Source: Acidobacteriota bacterium (GTDB taxonomy: Bacteria > Acidobacteriota > Terriglobia > Acidiferrales > UBA7541). From it: a stretch of DNA of 37,794 bases. The position numbers were made by a program, and so were the translations under genes. This document shows, piece by piece, positions 16,001-24,884 of this stretch. The stretch covers positions 1 to 37,794 of the forward strand of contig JAMCWK010000096.1 of NCBI GenBank assembly GCA_023481105.1, in the 5' to 3' direction. A model generated the notes under the pieces. That model worked only from the letters and a program-made list of their open reading frames with translations, did not search any database and was not told where the DNA came from. Every line of letters begins with the position of its first letter. Position 1 is the first letter of the stretch.

Positions 16001-17118
16001 AGCGGCGCACAATTGAGTCCGTGTGGATAACCACATTCTTGATCGCGCTCATCCTTTCGGGCGGTGTGTCGCAAGGGGCTGCGCAATCCAAAGGAAAAGG
16101 TCAGGAACAAAAGCCAGGCACGCAAGAGCTGGTGTGGCCGCTTCTGCCGGATCCGCCGCGCATTCGCTGGGTGGGACAATTCTCCAGCGCCGAGGAAATC
16201 GAGCAGAAAAGGAAAAAACAAAGCTGGTTTGAAAGAGTGGCTGGCGCAAAGCAAGAAAAAGAAAAAGAACGGCGGCTGGCTTCGCCCTACAGCATTGCAG
16301 CGGATTCACGGGGACGAATCTTTGTGGCTGACTGGCTTTCGGGCGGCGTTTTGGTATTCGACCAATCGGCACGCAAGGTAGACGTGTGGGGGCCAGAGCG
16401 CGGGCTGCAAATGCGCATGCCACTTGGCGTGACCGTGGGCGAAGAAGACCGCGTGTTTGTTGCTGACGCCACGTTACGGACGGTGCTGTGTCTGACCAGC
16501 GATGGAAAACTAGTGCGCCAGTTTGGTGCCGACAAGTTGGAACGCCCGGTTGGTTTGGCGGTGGATAAGGTCCGGCACCGGCTCTATGTGTCGGACACCA
16601 AGGGCAACCGCATCGCCGTGTTCAATTCCGAGTCCTTTGAGTTCATCAAGTACATCGGCGAAAAGAGTGCAGCGGGAGAACCAGGGAAATTCCGGTCACC
16701 GCTCGGCATTGCCGTGGATAAGCGGGGATTCCTGTATGTTGTGGACACGTTCAACCATCGGGTGCAGATCTTCAACCGGCAGGACAGATTCCAGCGCGCG
16801 TTTGGCACTCACGGAAACGGCATCGGCCAATTTGCCCGGCCGAAAGGCGTGGCTGTGGACTCCGACGGAAACATCTACGTGACCGACGCGGAATTCAACA
16901 ACTTTCAGATTTTCAATCAGCAGGGACAACCGCTCCTGTTCGTGGGCGTTCGCGGAGTTCAGCCGGGGCAGTTCACTCTCGTCACCGGCATTTTCATTGA
17001 CGAGAAGGATCGGATCTACACGACGGAGCCGCAGTTCAACCCCCGCGTTCAGATTTTCCAGTACATCTCTGAATCTCAACGAGCTGGAGGAAAGGAGGTG
17101 GGTCCGGACAAGAAGTGA
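15997..17118 (+). CDS. Exported six-bladed NHL-repeat beta-propeller protein (first)
   Basis: The 373-residue protein has an N-terminal signal sequence (VWITTFLIALILSGGVSQGAAQ), a charged helical stretch (EEIEQKRKKQ, EKEKERR), then six NHL repeats. Clear blades include MPLGVTVGEEDRVFVAD, RPVGLAVDKVRHRLYVSD, SPLGIAVDKRGFLYVVD and RPKGVAVDSDGNIYVTD. NHL propellers are protein- or ligand-binding scaffolds without a fixed catalytic function. The start overlaps the 16-heme gene stop by 4 bp, so the two are translationally coupled, pointing to a joint complex or assembly role. It is similar in plan to the NHL proteins at 19810 and 23128. Confidence 0.88.
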   Translation: MKRRTIESVWITTFLIALILSGGVSQGAAQSKGKGQEQKPGTQELVWPLLPDPPRIRWVGQFSSAEEIEQKRKKQSWFERVAGAKQEKEKERRLASPYSIAADSRGRIFVADWLSGGVLVFDQSARKVDVWGPERGLQMRMPLGVTVGEEDRVFVADATLRTVLCLTSDGKLVRQFGADKLERPVGLAVDKVRHRLYVSDTKGNRIAVFNSESFEFIKYIGEKSAAGEPGKFRSPLGIAVDKRGFLYVVDTFNHRVQIFNRQDRFQRAFGTHGNGIGQFARPKGVAVDSDGNIYVTDAEFNNFQIFNQQGQPLLFVGVRGVQPGQFTLVTGIFIDEKDRIYTTEPQFNPRVQIFQYISESQRAGGKEVGPDKK

Positions 17119-17201
17119 CCAATTGTTTGAGATCAATCTGCAACTCAACGTCCCGAATTGCAGTGATTCGGATTGAATTCTGCCAAGGAGGACAAACAGA
17201 A

Positions 17202-17879
17202 ATGAGGCTTCGGAACCTAGTAATTCTCATTGCTCTCATCGCCCTTGTTGCCGTGGGTGCGTATGCCCAGAAAGCCGGGCTGGCCACCGATACCCAACAC
17301 GGCGCAGTGGGAACGACACCGTGCGGGAGTTGCCATACACCGCACGGCGGAACCAACGGCGTGTCGTTGTTGTGGGTGCATTCGATCGGTACGTCCACCT
17401 ACACCACGTACACCTCTTCAACAATGGGCAACCCGACAACCAACATCACTTCACCGGGCAACGGCAATCTGACCGCCGGCGCGCCGGTGAACAACACTCT
17501 TCTCTGCGTGAGCTGCCATGACGGAGCGCTCGCAGCTGCACAAACCCCGGCGATTACCTTGAAAACCGCCACGTATGGCACGGCGGGCTCAGCCATCTCC
17601 GGAACGGCAATTGACGTCGCTGGCGGCACGAAAACGCTGACCGACGACCACCCGGTCAACATGTCCCACAATCCTACGAACGATGCAGGGTTGGACACTG
17701 TCGCCAACGTCACCGCCGCCGGCTTGGTGCTCTATTCGGGCGGCGGCTCGACTAACACTGTGCAGTGCGGGTCTTGCCATGATCCGCACAAACAGGGACC
17801 GCAAGGCGGCCCGGGCGTTGGGAACTATCTGCGCAAGACCAACGCGGCGTCAGCCCTTTGCCTTACCTGTCATTTGTAA
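17202..17879 (+). CDS. Tetraheme c-type cytochrome, exported
   Basis: The 225-residue protein has a signal peptide (LVILIALIALVAVGAYAQ) and four CXXCH motifs: CGSCH, CVSCH, CGSCH, CLTCH, the last being almost the C-terminus. Between the first and second lies a Thr/Ser/Asn-rich segment (TYTTYTSSTMGNPTTN), and LTDDHPV precedes the third. The same order of landmarks occurs in the N-terminal part of the larger cytochrome at 20851, so this looks like a free-standing version of that module. AAGGAGGA at 17185-17192 supports ATG 17202. It is followed by a strong hairpin before the beta-barrel gene. Likely periplasmic or surface electron carrier. Confidence 0.87.
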   Translation: MRLRNLVILIALIALVAVGAYAQKAGLATDTQHGAVGTTPCGSCHTPHGGTNGVSLLWVHSIGTSTYTTYTSSTMGNPTTNITSPGNGNLTAGAPVNNTLLCVSCHDGALAAAQTPAITLKTATYGTAGSAISGTAIDVAGGTKTLTDDHPVNMSHNPTNDAGLDTVANVTAAGLVLYSGGGSTNTVQCGSCHDPHKQGPQGGPGVGNYLRKTNAASALCLTCHL

Positions 17880-17898
17880 TGCAACTTCAACCCCTTTT

Positions 17899-17925
17899 GG
17901 GAGGGGCCGTATCACGGCCCCTCCC
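17899..17925 (+). terminator. Perfect 12-bp hairpin between tetraheme cytochrome and porin genes
   Basis: GGGAGGGGCCGT and ACGGCCCCTCCC pair over 12 bp around ATC, 20 bp after the cytochrome stop and 24 bp before the porin start. No T-tract follows. It may be a partial terminator or an mRNA-stabilising hairpin that sets different levels for cytochrome and porin. Confidence 0.55.
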
Positions 17926-17948
17926 GAAGGGAAGCGAAGGAAACCGGC

Positions 17949-19808
17949 ATGAAGCCAATCGCGCAGTTTCGCGAGAAAAGTCTGCCCCTCATTGCTGCGA
18001 TGATCCTTTGCGCATTGCCGTTGGGAGCGCAGCAGAAACCTGTACAACTCCGTGGCGAGGTCGTCACGGGATATGCGAGCACCAATGCCGTAGATGGAAG
18101 TCATCTTACGCAGTCCGTCTCGCCGTTTGGCCTCTTTTTTGATTTGAATACATACCTCGGGCATCCGGATTTCCTGAGTATTCGCGTGCAGCCGCGCGTC
18201 AATTTCGGAGGTGAGGCGCCGCAGGCCGGATTCGATGGCCGGGACGGCGTTCAGGTGGCCGCCGAATTTCTGCGTCGCAGAGCATTCCCGTTGAGCTTCA
18301 CTTATTCCAACTTCCGAACCGACGCCATCAATTTTGGTTCCCTGGTGGGGCTGAATGCGGTGCGTCAGAAGTCCCGCTACAGTGATCTGGGTGTGAGCTG
18401 GCAAATCAACGCCCGGCGCTTGCCGAGGCTCATTTTTTTCTACAACCAAAGTGATTCCAGGAACCGGCCCGAGATTGATGTCCTTCCAGCCTATTCGTCC
18501 CACTACTCCACCTATGGTGTGCGCGGAAGCGACCATGTGTGGGGCTGGGATATCAACGGCGAGTGGTCCAGATCCCGGCGCGCAACGGATTCGGCAAGTT
18601 CCATTCTTCCAGACCTGACCACTTATGTCTTCCGCCAGAACATCAATGGGGGCCACGTTTCCGCCCAGCGAACCTTTCGAAAGAAATATCAGATCTCGCT
18701 GCTGGGCGGGCGCGAGAACAGCAAGAATTCTATCGACGGGATGCCGCTGGATCAAAGCAGAACATTTGTTCGCGGGGCAGGGTTCCTTCAATTCTCCAAG
18801 CGATTGAATGCACAACTCGACATGGGCTACGACTCCAACGTGGACGACAGCTACCAGCGGGTGTTCGGTGGATCGCCTCCGGGTGGGATGACGCTGCTGC
18901 TTCGCACCGGCCTCAGTACCTTGAGCGCTTCCGGACAAGTCCGCTACAAGATCAGTCGCGATTGGAATGTGAACGGAGGCCTCAACCGCAACCGCGTGCA
19001 TAGCCGATTTGGGTCCAATGCCACGTTTGACGGCGCCTCGTGGGGCGCCAATGCGGGCCTCGGCTACAACCATTCGTTTCGCAAGGGACAACTCAGCGCC
19101 GGCTACACCGTGGGCCTCACGCGGGCCGCGATTGCCAACGACGGGCTCGGCAGCAACACCCTGGGGCACACGCTGAGCATGCAGTATCGCGCGGGACGAT
19201 TGGAGTCCCTCGAATTCACTGTCCTGAGCATGTTGAGTGTGAACCGTGTGGAGAGTAACATCTTTCTGACGCAGAAAAATGCCCACACCGACGTGACGCT
19301 GGGCCGCAAAATCGGAAAATATACTTTGCAGGGCGGAATCGTTTACCAGCAGATTCGCAGTGAGAACTATTTCGATTTTCGTTCCCATGATCTCGGATTC
19401 CGTGCGAGCCTGGACAATGGCTTCATCAATCTTCGATACGCACGGAACACGATTGATGGACGCTCCATCGTGCTCGCATCGCTTGCGAACGGATTAGTTG
19501 TCAGCAATCCCGTTGCGGGGTTGCCACTTCAGACCGTACTGACGTCTTCGGCCCGGCAAATGGTGAGCGTGGGACTTCGGCCCTGGAAAAAAATGCAGAT
19601 TCAAACCAACTGGTTCCAGTTGGATCAGTCTCTCGCAGACCGGCTTCGTACGACGAGTGATTTCTTTGACGTTTCCGTTTCGTACAGCTTTCGGCTTCTG
19701 GACTTCCAAGTCGGTTACACACTCTATGATCAAAGCCTGGTTGGACTGCCGGGTGTTTCGCGGCGCAGTTTCTTTTTCCGCGTACGGCGCTCGTTCCGGG
19801 TGTTTTGA
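17949..19808 (+). CDS. Putative outer-membrane beta-barrel (porin-like, MtrB/PioB-type role suspected)
   Basis: The 619-residue protein starts with a signal peptide (LPLIAAMILCALPLGAQ). The rest is full of alternating-hydrophobicity strands rich in aromatic, Gly, Asn and Arg residues, for example NAGLGYNHSFRKGQLSAGYT and FDVSVSYSFRLLDFQVGYTL. It ends in RRSFRVF, a C-terminal phenylalanine typical of BAM-inserted barrels. No TonB box or plug domain is visible. Its place among four multiheme cytochromes suggests the porin sheath of a porin-cytochrome conduit such as MtrB or PioB, but I cannot show sequence homology to those families by eye. An ordinary porin is the main alternative. Confidence 0.72.
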   Translation: MKPIAQFREKSLPLIAAMILCALPLGAQQKPVQLRGEVVTGYASTNAVDGSHLTQSVSPFGLFFDLNTYLGHPDFLSIRVQPRVNFGGEAPQAGFDGRDGVQVAAEFLRRRAFPLSFTYSNFRTDAINFGSLVGLNAVRQKSRYSDLGVSWQINARRLPRLIFFYNQSDSRNRPEIDVLPAYSSHYSTYGVRGSDHVWGWDINGEWSRSRRATDSASSILPDLTTYVFRQNINGGHVSAQRTFRKKYQISLLGGRENSKNSIDGMPLDQSRTFVRGAGFLQFSKRLNAQLDMGYDSNVDDSYQRVFGGSPPGGMTLLLRTGLSTLSASGQVRYKISRDWNVNGGLNRNRVHSRFGSNATFDGASWGANAGLGYNHSFRKGQLSAGYTVGLTRAAIANDGLGSNTLGHTLSMQYRAGRLESLEFTVLSMLSVNRVESNIFLTQKNAHTDVTLGRKIGKYTLQGGIVYQQIRSENYFDFRSHDLGFRASLDNGFINLRYARNTIDGRSIVLASLANGLVVSNPVAGLPLQTVLTSSARQMVSVGLRPWKKMQIQTNWFQLDQSLADRLRTTSDFFDVSVSYSFRLLDFQVGYTLYDQSLVGLPGVSRRSFFFRVRRSFRVF

Positions 19809-19809
19809 T

Positions 19810-20850
19810 ATGCATAAAATCGCGACGATCTTAGCGTCATTGTGGGTTGCGCTGTTTTCTTCAGGAGGAAGCGGCCTTCCCACGCCTCCGCCTGCAGAAA
19901 ATTCGAAGTTCTCCGCTTCCGCGCCAATGGGTGCGATCGACTATCTCCGATCGGTGGACGCGCGCCAGGTGGATGCGCTTGCCAAGCCTCATTCCTTCTT
20001 CGGAAAGCTGATGGAGATCGTTGCAGGCCCGGCCGAAAGGCCGCGGCTCGTGAGGCCCCTGGGAATTACGGAAGATTCGCGCGGACGGCTGATCATCGCA
20101 GATCCGGGGCAGCGGGTGGTTCATCTGCTCGACATAGAAAAGAGGGAATACAAATTCATTGCCCGCGGGAAAAACCGTGCATTCCAATCCCCCGTGGGAG
20201 TGGCCGTGGATGGCCGGGACAACATCTATGTCAGCGACTCTGCCCGTGGAGAGATTTCCGTATTTGATGCCAAAGGCAAATTCCTGCGCGTGATCGGAGA
20301 GAAGACGGGGACCGGCCCCCTCCAGAGGCCCACCGGAATTGCTGTTGACCCGCTCGGGCGGCGTCTGTTCGTGACGGACACTCTGCAGCACCAGGTCCTT
20401 GTTTACGATCTGGAAGGCAAGTGGATTCGAACAATCGGTCGCCGCGGAGCAGAGATCGGAGAATTCAATTTCCCGACGTTCCTCGCGCTTTCGGGCGGCC
20501 GGCTCTACGTTGTGGACTCCATGAATTTCCGAATTCAGATGTTTTCACCGGACGGCAAGGCATTGGGAACCTTTGGCCATCTGGGGAATCGCAGCGGCAC
20601 CTTGAACCGACCCAAAGGCATTGGCGTGGATAGCGACGGCAACATCTACGTGGTGGATGCCCTGTTTGAAACCGTGCAAGTATTCGATAGCGAAGGGAAG
20701 CTCCTGTACTACTTTGGTTCAAGCGGATCGAAGCCCGGGCAGTTCGTTTTGCCCACAGGGATCTACATCAATCCGCGTAACCTGATCTATGTCGCGGATT
20801 CCTACAACCGGCGCGTGCAAATCTTCCGGTATCGGAGGGTGACGCCTTAA
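19810..20850 (+). CDS. Exported six-bladed NHL-repeat beta-propeller protein (second)
   Basis: The 346-residue protein has a short N-terminal hydrophobic segment (IATILASLWVALFSSGG), probably a signal peptide, then a Pro/Ser-rich linker and six NHL blades: RPLGITEDSRGRLIIAD, SPVGVAVDGRDNIYVSD, RPTGIAVDPLGRRLFVTD, FPTFLALSGGRLYVVD, RPKGIGVDSDGNIYVVD and LPTGIYINPRNLIYVAD. ATG 19810 lies 1 bp after the porin stop and the next cytochrome starts immediately after this gene's stop, so the three genes form one tight transcription unit. Probably periplasmic or surface-exposed; a scaffold or maturation partner of the adjacent cytochrome is an inference. Confidence 0.88.
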   Translation: MHKIATILASLWVALFSSGGSGLPTPPPAENSKFSASAPMGAIDYLRSVDARQVDALAKPHSFFGKLMEIVAGPAERPRLVRPLGITEDSRGRLIIADPGQRVVHLLDIEKREYKFIARGKNRAFQSPVGVAVDGRDNIYVSDSARGEISVFDAKGKFLRVIGEKTGTGPLQRPTGIAVDPLGRRLFVTDTLQHQVLVYDLEGKWIRTIGRRGAEIGEFNFPTFLALSGGRLYVVDSMNFRIQMFSPDGKALGTFGHLGNRSGTLNRPKGIGVDSDGNIYVVDALFETVQVFDSEGKLLYYFGSSGSKPGQFVLPTGIYINPRNLIYVADSYNRRVQIFRYRRVTP

Positions 20851-22740
20851 ATGCCCTTCTCGACGCCAACCCGGGTGCAGCGTCGCGCGACAATGTGGGC
20901 CGTGATTGTTGTGCTGTTCCTGGCTATTCCCGTCGTGGCGGGCCCGGATTCGACGCGGGCCGTGATTGCTTCAAAGCACAATCTCTCCGTGAGTGGCCCT
21001 GGCCCTGTCACTTCTTCCAAAACGGACGCCTGCATTTTCTGCCACACGCCGCACACGAGCGACGTGAATACAAAGCCGTTGTGGAATCACGCGCTGCCAA
21101 ACCAACCCTACAATACCTATACCAGTTCCACTTACAACGCCGGTGCCGGGACTCCCGCGTCGGGCTCGTCTAAACAGTGCTTAAGCTGTCATGACGGCAC
21201 GGTGGCCCTCGGGCTGACGATTTCTGAGGGTTTGATTCCCACGTCCGGGAGCATGGGTGCACCAGCAGTTCTCGGCACGGACTTGACCAATGATCACCCT
21301 GTCGCCGTCCAGCCGGTAGATGATGGTCAGCTGCACTTGAATCTCTTCCAGTCGCCGCCGAGCACAGGCGATCCCAGCGTTAACCTGGTTCTGGGGAAAA
21401 TTGAGTGCACGTCGTGCCACAATCCGCACGAACCGGCACGCGACGCCGTGGTGCAGAAGTTCCTGGTCCGTTCCAACAGCGGAGGCACAATTTGCCTTGC
21501 CTGCCACAGTCCTTCGCGCCCGCAGCCAAACATGCTGAATGGCTGGGCCACAGGCTCACATTCCACGGCGACAAATACAGTGCCGACCACGGCGTCGTTC
21601 GGTCCCTATGGAGCGGTGAACACCAATGCCTGCGGCAACTGCCACAAGCAGCACGGAATGGCGGCAGGCGCAGCGCAAAGACTCCTGTACGCAGTTGAGG
21701 AGGCGACTTGCAGTCCGTGCCACTCCGGTGCAAATGTCACGCCGGCTCTCCGCAACGTTCTGGGAGAATTCGCAAAGGCATACAGCCACCCCACCACGAC
21801 GGTGGCAGGAAGCCACGATGCTGCCGAGAGTGTTGCTCCCGTCAATGCGAATCGGCACGCCGAATGCGTCGATTGCCACAACCCGCATCCGGCGAGCAGT
21901 ACGGGCGGCGCCGCCAATCCTCCTGGTGTTGAATCTCCGTTGTTGGGAATCAGCGGGTACAACGGGGCCGGCGCGCTGCGTCCAGCAAGCAACGAATATG
22001 AAGTCTGTTTTAAATGTCACGCGGACAGCACCAACAAGCCACAATCCACTGCCGGCTACAGTGCCTATGGACGCACGCCGGTACGCGTGACCAATGCAAC
22101 CGCGGTGGATCCTTATAATCTCCGCCTCAAATTTGCTTCTGGCGTGGCCCGGCACAATGTGTCCAACCCTCGGCAGCGCACGGCAGTCCAAATGCCGAGC
22201 TTGCGCGCCAACATGCTGAATCTCGACGGGTCCGCCGGACGGTCGCTCGCTGCCGGTACCTACATTTACTGCACGGACTGCCACAGCAACAACCAGGCAA
22301 GGAAATCGAACGGAACGGGTCCCAACGGCCCTCATGGATCCACATGGAACCATTTGCTGGAGCGTCGGTACGACTTGGAGCCGCTGCCGCCAGGAGGCCC
22401 GGGCGGAAGCAGCACCGGTGTTCCCTTCGTCACGGGGATTAGTGGTACTGCGGGCGTATGTTACAAGTGCCACGACATTGACACCAGCATCCTTTTGAAT
22501 CAGAGCTTCAAGGAACACGACACGCACGTGCGCGGCGCAGACATTTCCTGTTCAAGCTGCCACGATCCGCACGGCATCCACGGTGGAACTTCTGCCAACA
22601 ATTCGAACCTTATCAATTTCGATGTGGCGATTGTTGCTCCGACTTCGGGAGGAGTCTTGCGCTTTAACGATCAAGGAAATTTCACCGGCCGGTGCTACCT
22701 GCGATGCCATGGAAAAGACCACAACCCGCTGTTCTACTAG
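20851..22740 (+). CDS. Large multiheme c-type cytochrome: 11 CXXCH plus one CX3CH
   Basis: The 629-residue exported protein has signal segment MWAVIVVLFLAIPVVAG. Eleven CXXCH motifs are visible: CIFCH, CLSCH, CTSCH, CLACH, CGNCH, CSPCH, CVDCH, CFKCH, CTDCH, CYKCH, CSSCH. A twelfth site at the C-terminus is CYLRCH, a CX3CH variant followed by GKDHNPLFY. The N-terminal third parallels the tetraheme protein at 17202. ATG 20851 abuts the stop of the NHL gene; ATG 20893 is a shorter alternative just before the signal core. Long Ser/Thr/Gly-rich stretches between hemes resemble extracellular cytochromes. Probable outer-surface electron carrier; partners are the porin and NHL proteins. Confidence 0.88.
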   Translation: MPFSTPTRVQRRATMWAVIVVLFLAIPVVAGPDSTRAVIASKHNLSVSGPGPVTSSKTDACIFCHTPHTSDVNTKPLWNHALPNQPYNTYTSSTYNAGAGTPASGSSKQCLSCHDGTVALGLTISEGLIPTSGSMGAPAVLGTDLTNDHPVAVQPVDDGQLHLNLFQSPPSTGDPSVNLVLGKIECTSCHNPHEPARDAVVQKFLVRSNSGGTICLACHSPSRPQPNMLNGWATGSHSTATNTVPTTASFGPYGAVNTNACGNCHKQHGMAAGAAQRLLYAVEEATCSPCHSGANVTPALRNVLGEFAKAYSHPTTTVAGSHDAAESVAPVNANRHAECVDCHNPHPASSTGGAANPPGVESPLLGISGYNGAGALRPASNEYEVCFKCHADSTNKPQSTAGYSAYGRTPVRVTNATAVDPYNLRLKFASGVARHNVSNPRQRTAVQMPSLRANMLNLDGSAGRSLAAGTYIYCTDCHSNNQARKSNGTGPNGPHGSTWNHLLERRYDLEPLPPGGPGGSSTGVPFVTGISGTAGVCYKCHDIDTSILLNQSFKEHDTHVRGADISCSSCHDPHGIHGGTSANNSNLINFDVAIVAPTSGGVLRFNDQGNFTGRCYLRCHGKDHNPLFY

Positions 22741-22837
22741 TTTCTTAAGCGGCCGCCCCAAAGGTGCCGGTTATAGCACGGCTAAGGAATGCCACCTGAC
22801 TTGCCATGGTACTGGTCACAATCCAAAGAGGTACTGA
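22741..22837 (+). pseudogene. Remnant of a second cytochrome C-terminus
   Basis: Directly after the cytochrome stop, in another frame, the DNA encodes GAGYSTAKECHLTCHGTGHNP, then KRY and a stop at 22835-22837. This parallels the preceding gene's end (GRCYLRCHGKDHNPLFY), including a CX3CH motif, GxxHNP and a terminal Tyr. No start or upstream body exists, so it seems to be the tail of a deleted or recombined paralogous cytochrome. The following 290 bp up to 23128 show no recognisable gene. Confidence 0.7.
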
Positions 22838-23127
22838 ATCAGGAGCAAGAACTAGAGCCGAGTATGCGAGCCAACGAAAAATCGTATCCCTTTCGGTGCT
22901 TTGCACGGCACAGCGGAACACGACGAGACTCTCACCCCTGGAAGCTCGCGAATTGCGCTTTCTGTGGATTGCCAGGGAAGCGAGTACGCACTCCAGATTT
23001 GGACCGCGGAGCCGTGACACTGAAATGGCTTCAATTTCAATCGATTATGCAATCGTCGCCTTGCGTAGGATTGGCTATCGATTTGCCTGCAAATTGAGGT
23101 TGGGGTAGTTCTGCGGAGAGGTGCGTC

Positions 23128-24123
23128 ATGTGCGATCGAAAACATATCCAAGTCATGAGTCGTCTTGGCCATCCGTTGGGGATTGTCTTCCTTCTCCTGT
23201 TCTTTCTTGCCAGCACTTGCGTGAACGCACAAGTCCCTGCCTCCCCGCGGCGGATCGCAGAGCTGGACAAGAAAGCGATCCTGATTACAGACATCAATAC
23301 AGACTTGCAAGGAACGCTAGTGGCACTGGACAAGGCGACGATGCAGGTCGTTTGGACTTGCACGGTGCCCGGAGAGCCATTGGGCGTGGCGCACTGGAAG
23401 AACCTGTACCTAGTAGGTGATTCGGCATCGGGCAATGTCAGCGTCTATCGAATGGCCGGCGCAAACAGAGGCCTGCCCTGCTCAGGCACCGCGGCTGGAA
23501 AGTCGCTGGAGTTCCTGTTCAACTTGGGCCAAACGCAGCCCGGGGCCCCGGGATTCTTCCAAAAGGTTAATGACGTGGCCCTGGACGTGGACCTGCAGCG
23601 CATTTTCGTTGTGGACACGGGCGAGAAAAAAGTCAAGGTTTTTGACAACAAAGGAAATTTTCTGCATTCATTTCCGGAAATTGCGCCGACTTTGCTGAAT
23701 CCGACGGCGATCGCTGTGGATGAGACGAGGCAGGAAGTCCTCGTCAGCGATTTCGGGGATCCCTCTGGGAGCTTCAGTCCAACAGTCCCTCCCAGAATCA
23801 TGATCTTCAGTTATTCAGGCAACTACCTTGGTCAAATCACTAGCGATTCATCGAATGCCTCCAGCTACTTTTCAAAACCTCAGGGTCTAAGCGTAGATGG
23901 ATCTGGGCAGGTCTTCCTGGTTGATGCGTTTCTGGCAAAAGTGCTTGTGTTGGATCGTGTCACAGGGGCTTGGATCCGATCTTTCGGCGGGCCGGGCGAT
24001 CAACCCGGTGACTTAAAACTTCCCCTCGATTTGTTGCTCGACCGCGCTACAGGAGATGTATTCGTCACCAGCAACATGACTGGGCGCGTGGAAGTTTTTC
24101 GTACCGCAGGGAGGGTCCCATGA
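23128..24123 (+). CDS. Exported NHL/beta-propeller protein (third, divergent)
   Basis: The 331-residue protein has signal segment IVFLLLFFLASTCVNAQ. The first third is PQQ-like (GTLVALDKATMQVVWTC, then LYLVGDSASGNVSVYR). Four NHL-like blades follow: VNDVALDVDLQRIFVVD, NPTAIAVDETRQEVLVSD, KPQGLSVDGSGQVFLVD and LPLDLLLDRATGDVFVT. It is more divergent than the other two propellers. ATG 23128 has GGAGAGG a short distance upstream; ATG 23155 is an alternative. The gene end overlaps the next cytochrome by 4 bp (ATGA), repeating the NHL-cytochrome coupling seen twice upstream. Confidence 0.83.
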   Translation: MCDRKHIQVMSRLGHPLGIVFLLLFFLASTCVNAQVPASPRRIAELDKKAILITDINTDLQGTLVALDKATMQVVWTCTVPGEPLGVAHWKNLYLVGDSASGNVSVYRMAGANRGLPCSGTAAGKSLEFLFNLGQTQPGAPGFFQKVNDVALDVDLQRIFVVDTGEKKVKVFDNKGNFLHSFPEIAPTLLNPTAIAVDETRQEVLVSDFGDPSGSFSPTVPPRIMIFSYSGNYLGQITSDSSNASSYFSKPQGLSVDGSGQVFLVDAFLAKVLVLDRVTGAWIRSFGGPGDQPGDLKLPLDLLLDRATGDVFVTSNMTGRVEVFRTAGRVP

Positions 24124-24764
24124 AAACGGGTGTCCGCAACTTTTTTATTGTCGCTTGGATTTCTTCAGTTGCATGTCTTGGCACGTCACTGGCGCGTGCT
24201 CAAACTTCGCGAAATGCCATCAAGGTGAACTGCGCCATGTGCCACAGCGCTCATGGAGGATTTTCATTCCTGCTGAATCAAGCTGATGTCGAGCTGCTGT
24301 GCTTGAGTTGTCATGGTCCCGGCGGCATCGCAACTGAAGCTGCGGTGCACTACAACGCCAAGACGACCTATCCAGCGTATCGCATCACCTGTCTCGGTTG
24401 CCATAACGCCCATTACGACCTCTCCAATCAGGTCGGCACAAAAAACATCGAACTTGTTGCAAACGTTCGCGACGACACCAACGGCGCGAAGATTAATACG
24501 CCACCCAACGACGGTGGACCGTGCCTCGACCCCGTTCCGGGCGGTGGTTGTTACCGCATTCAAGTCTTTGCGGATCGCACTCTAACAGGAGCCCAGTCAA
24601 ATTGGGCCTCAACTGCACCACCTTATCGCGGTGCCTGCAACGTTTGTCACACGCGCACAGGTCACCACCAAAATAGCGACTTGGATTCGACGGCGGATCA
24701 CACACACAACATCAATAGAGTTTGCACTTCGTGCCATCTCCACACGAAAGGCTTTATCAAATAA
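24120..24764 (+). CDS. Pentaheme c-type cytochrome, exported
   Basis: The 214-residue protein has signal segment FFIVAWISSVACLGTSLARAQ and five CXXCH motifs: CAMCH, CLSCH, CLGCH, CNVCH and CTSCH. Extra histidines (SAHGG, NAHYD, TGHHQNS, DHTHN) may act as distal heme ligands. Two further cysteines (GGPCLDPVPGGGCYR) are not in heme motifs and may form a disulfide. It starts inside the end of the third NHL gene (ATGA overlap) and is the last gene of the cluster. Probably a periplasmic or surface electron carrier. Domain order differs from the 4-heme and 12-site proteins, so it is a distinct subfamily. Confidence 0.87.
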   Translation: MKTGVRNFFIVAWISSVACLGTSLARAQTSRNAIKVNCAMCHSAHGGFSFLLNQADVELLCLSCHGPGGIATEAAVHYNAKTTYPAYRITCLGCHNAHYDLSNQVGTKNIELVANVRDDTNGAKINTPPNDGGPCLDPVPGGGCYRIQVFADRTLTGAQSNWASTAPPYRGACNVCHTRTGHHQNSDLDSTADHTHNINRVCTSCHLHTKGFIK

Positions 24765-24884
24765 CAGCTAACAGCACGCAGACCGATTCCCTACTTCCTG
24801 AGGCTGTGAAACGGTTCTCGGTGGCGGGGGGGGTGAAATTCTCTCTCTCTCTCGCTCCCGCTGGCACAGAAAGCCCCGTTCAGG

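Noticed and set aside
17850-19388. 512-codon open frame on the minus strand across the barrel gene
   Set aside because: Antisense to a protein with signal peptide and barrel pattern; no recognisable domain in the antisense product.
22737-22757. Cluster of restriction sites (ACTAGT, CTTAAG, GCGGCCGC) resembling a cloning polylinker
   Set aside because: Flanking sequence on both sides is cytochrome-like and continuous in composition; most likely chance in GC-rich DNA.
24825-24855. Poly-G run and CT dinucleotide repeat
   Set aside because: Short low-complexity sequence in a decayed region; no phase-variable gene can be attached to it.
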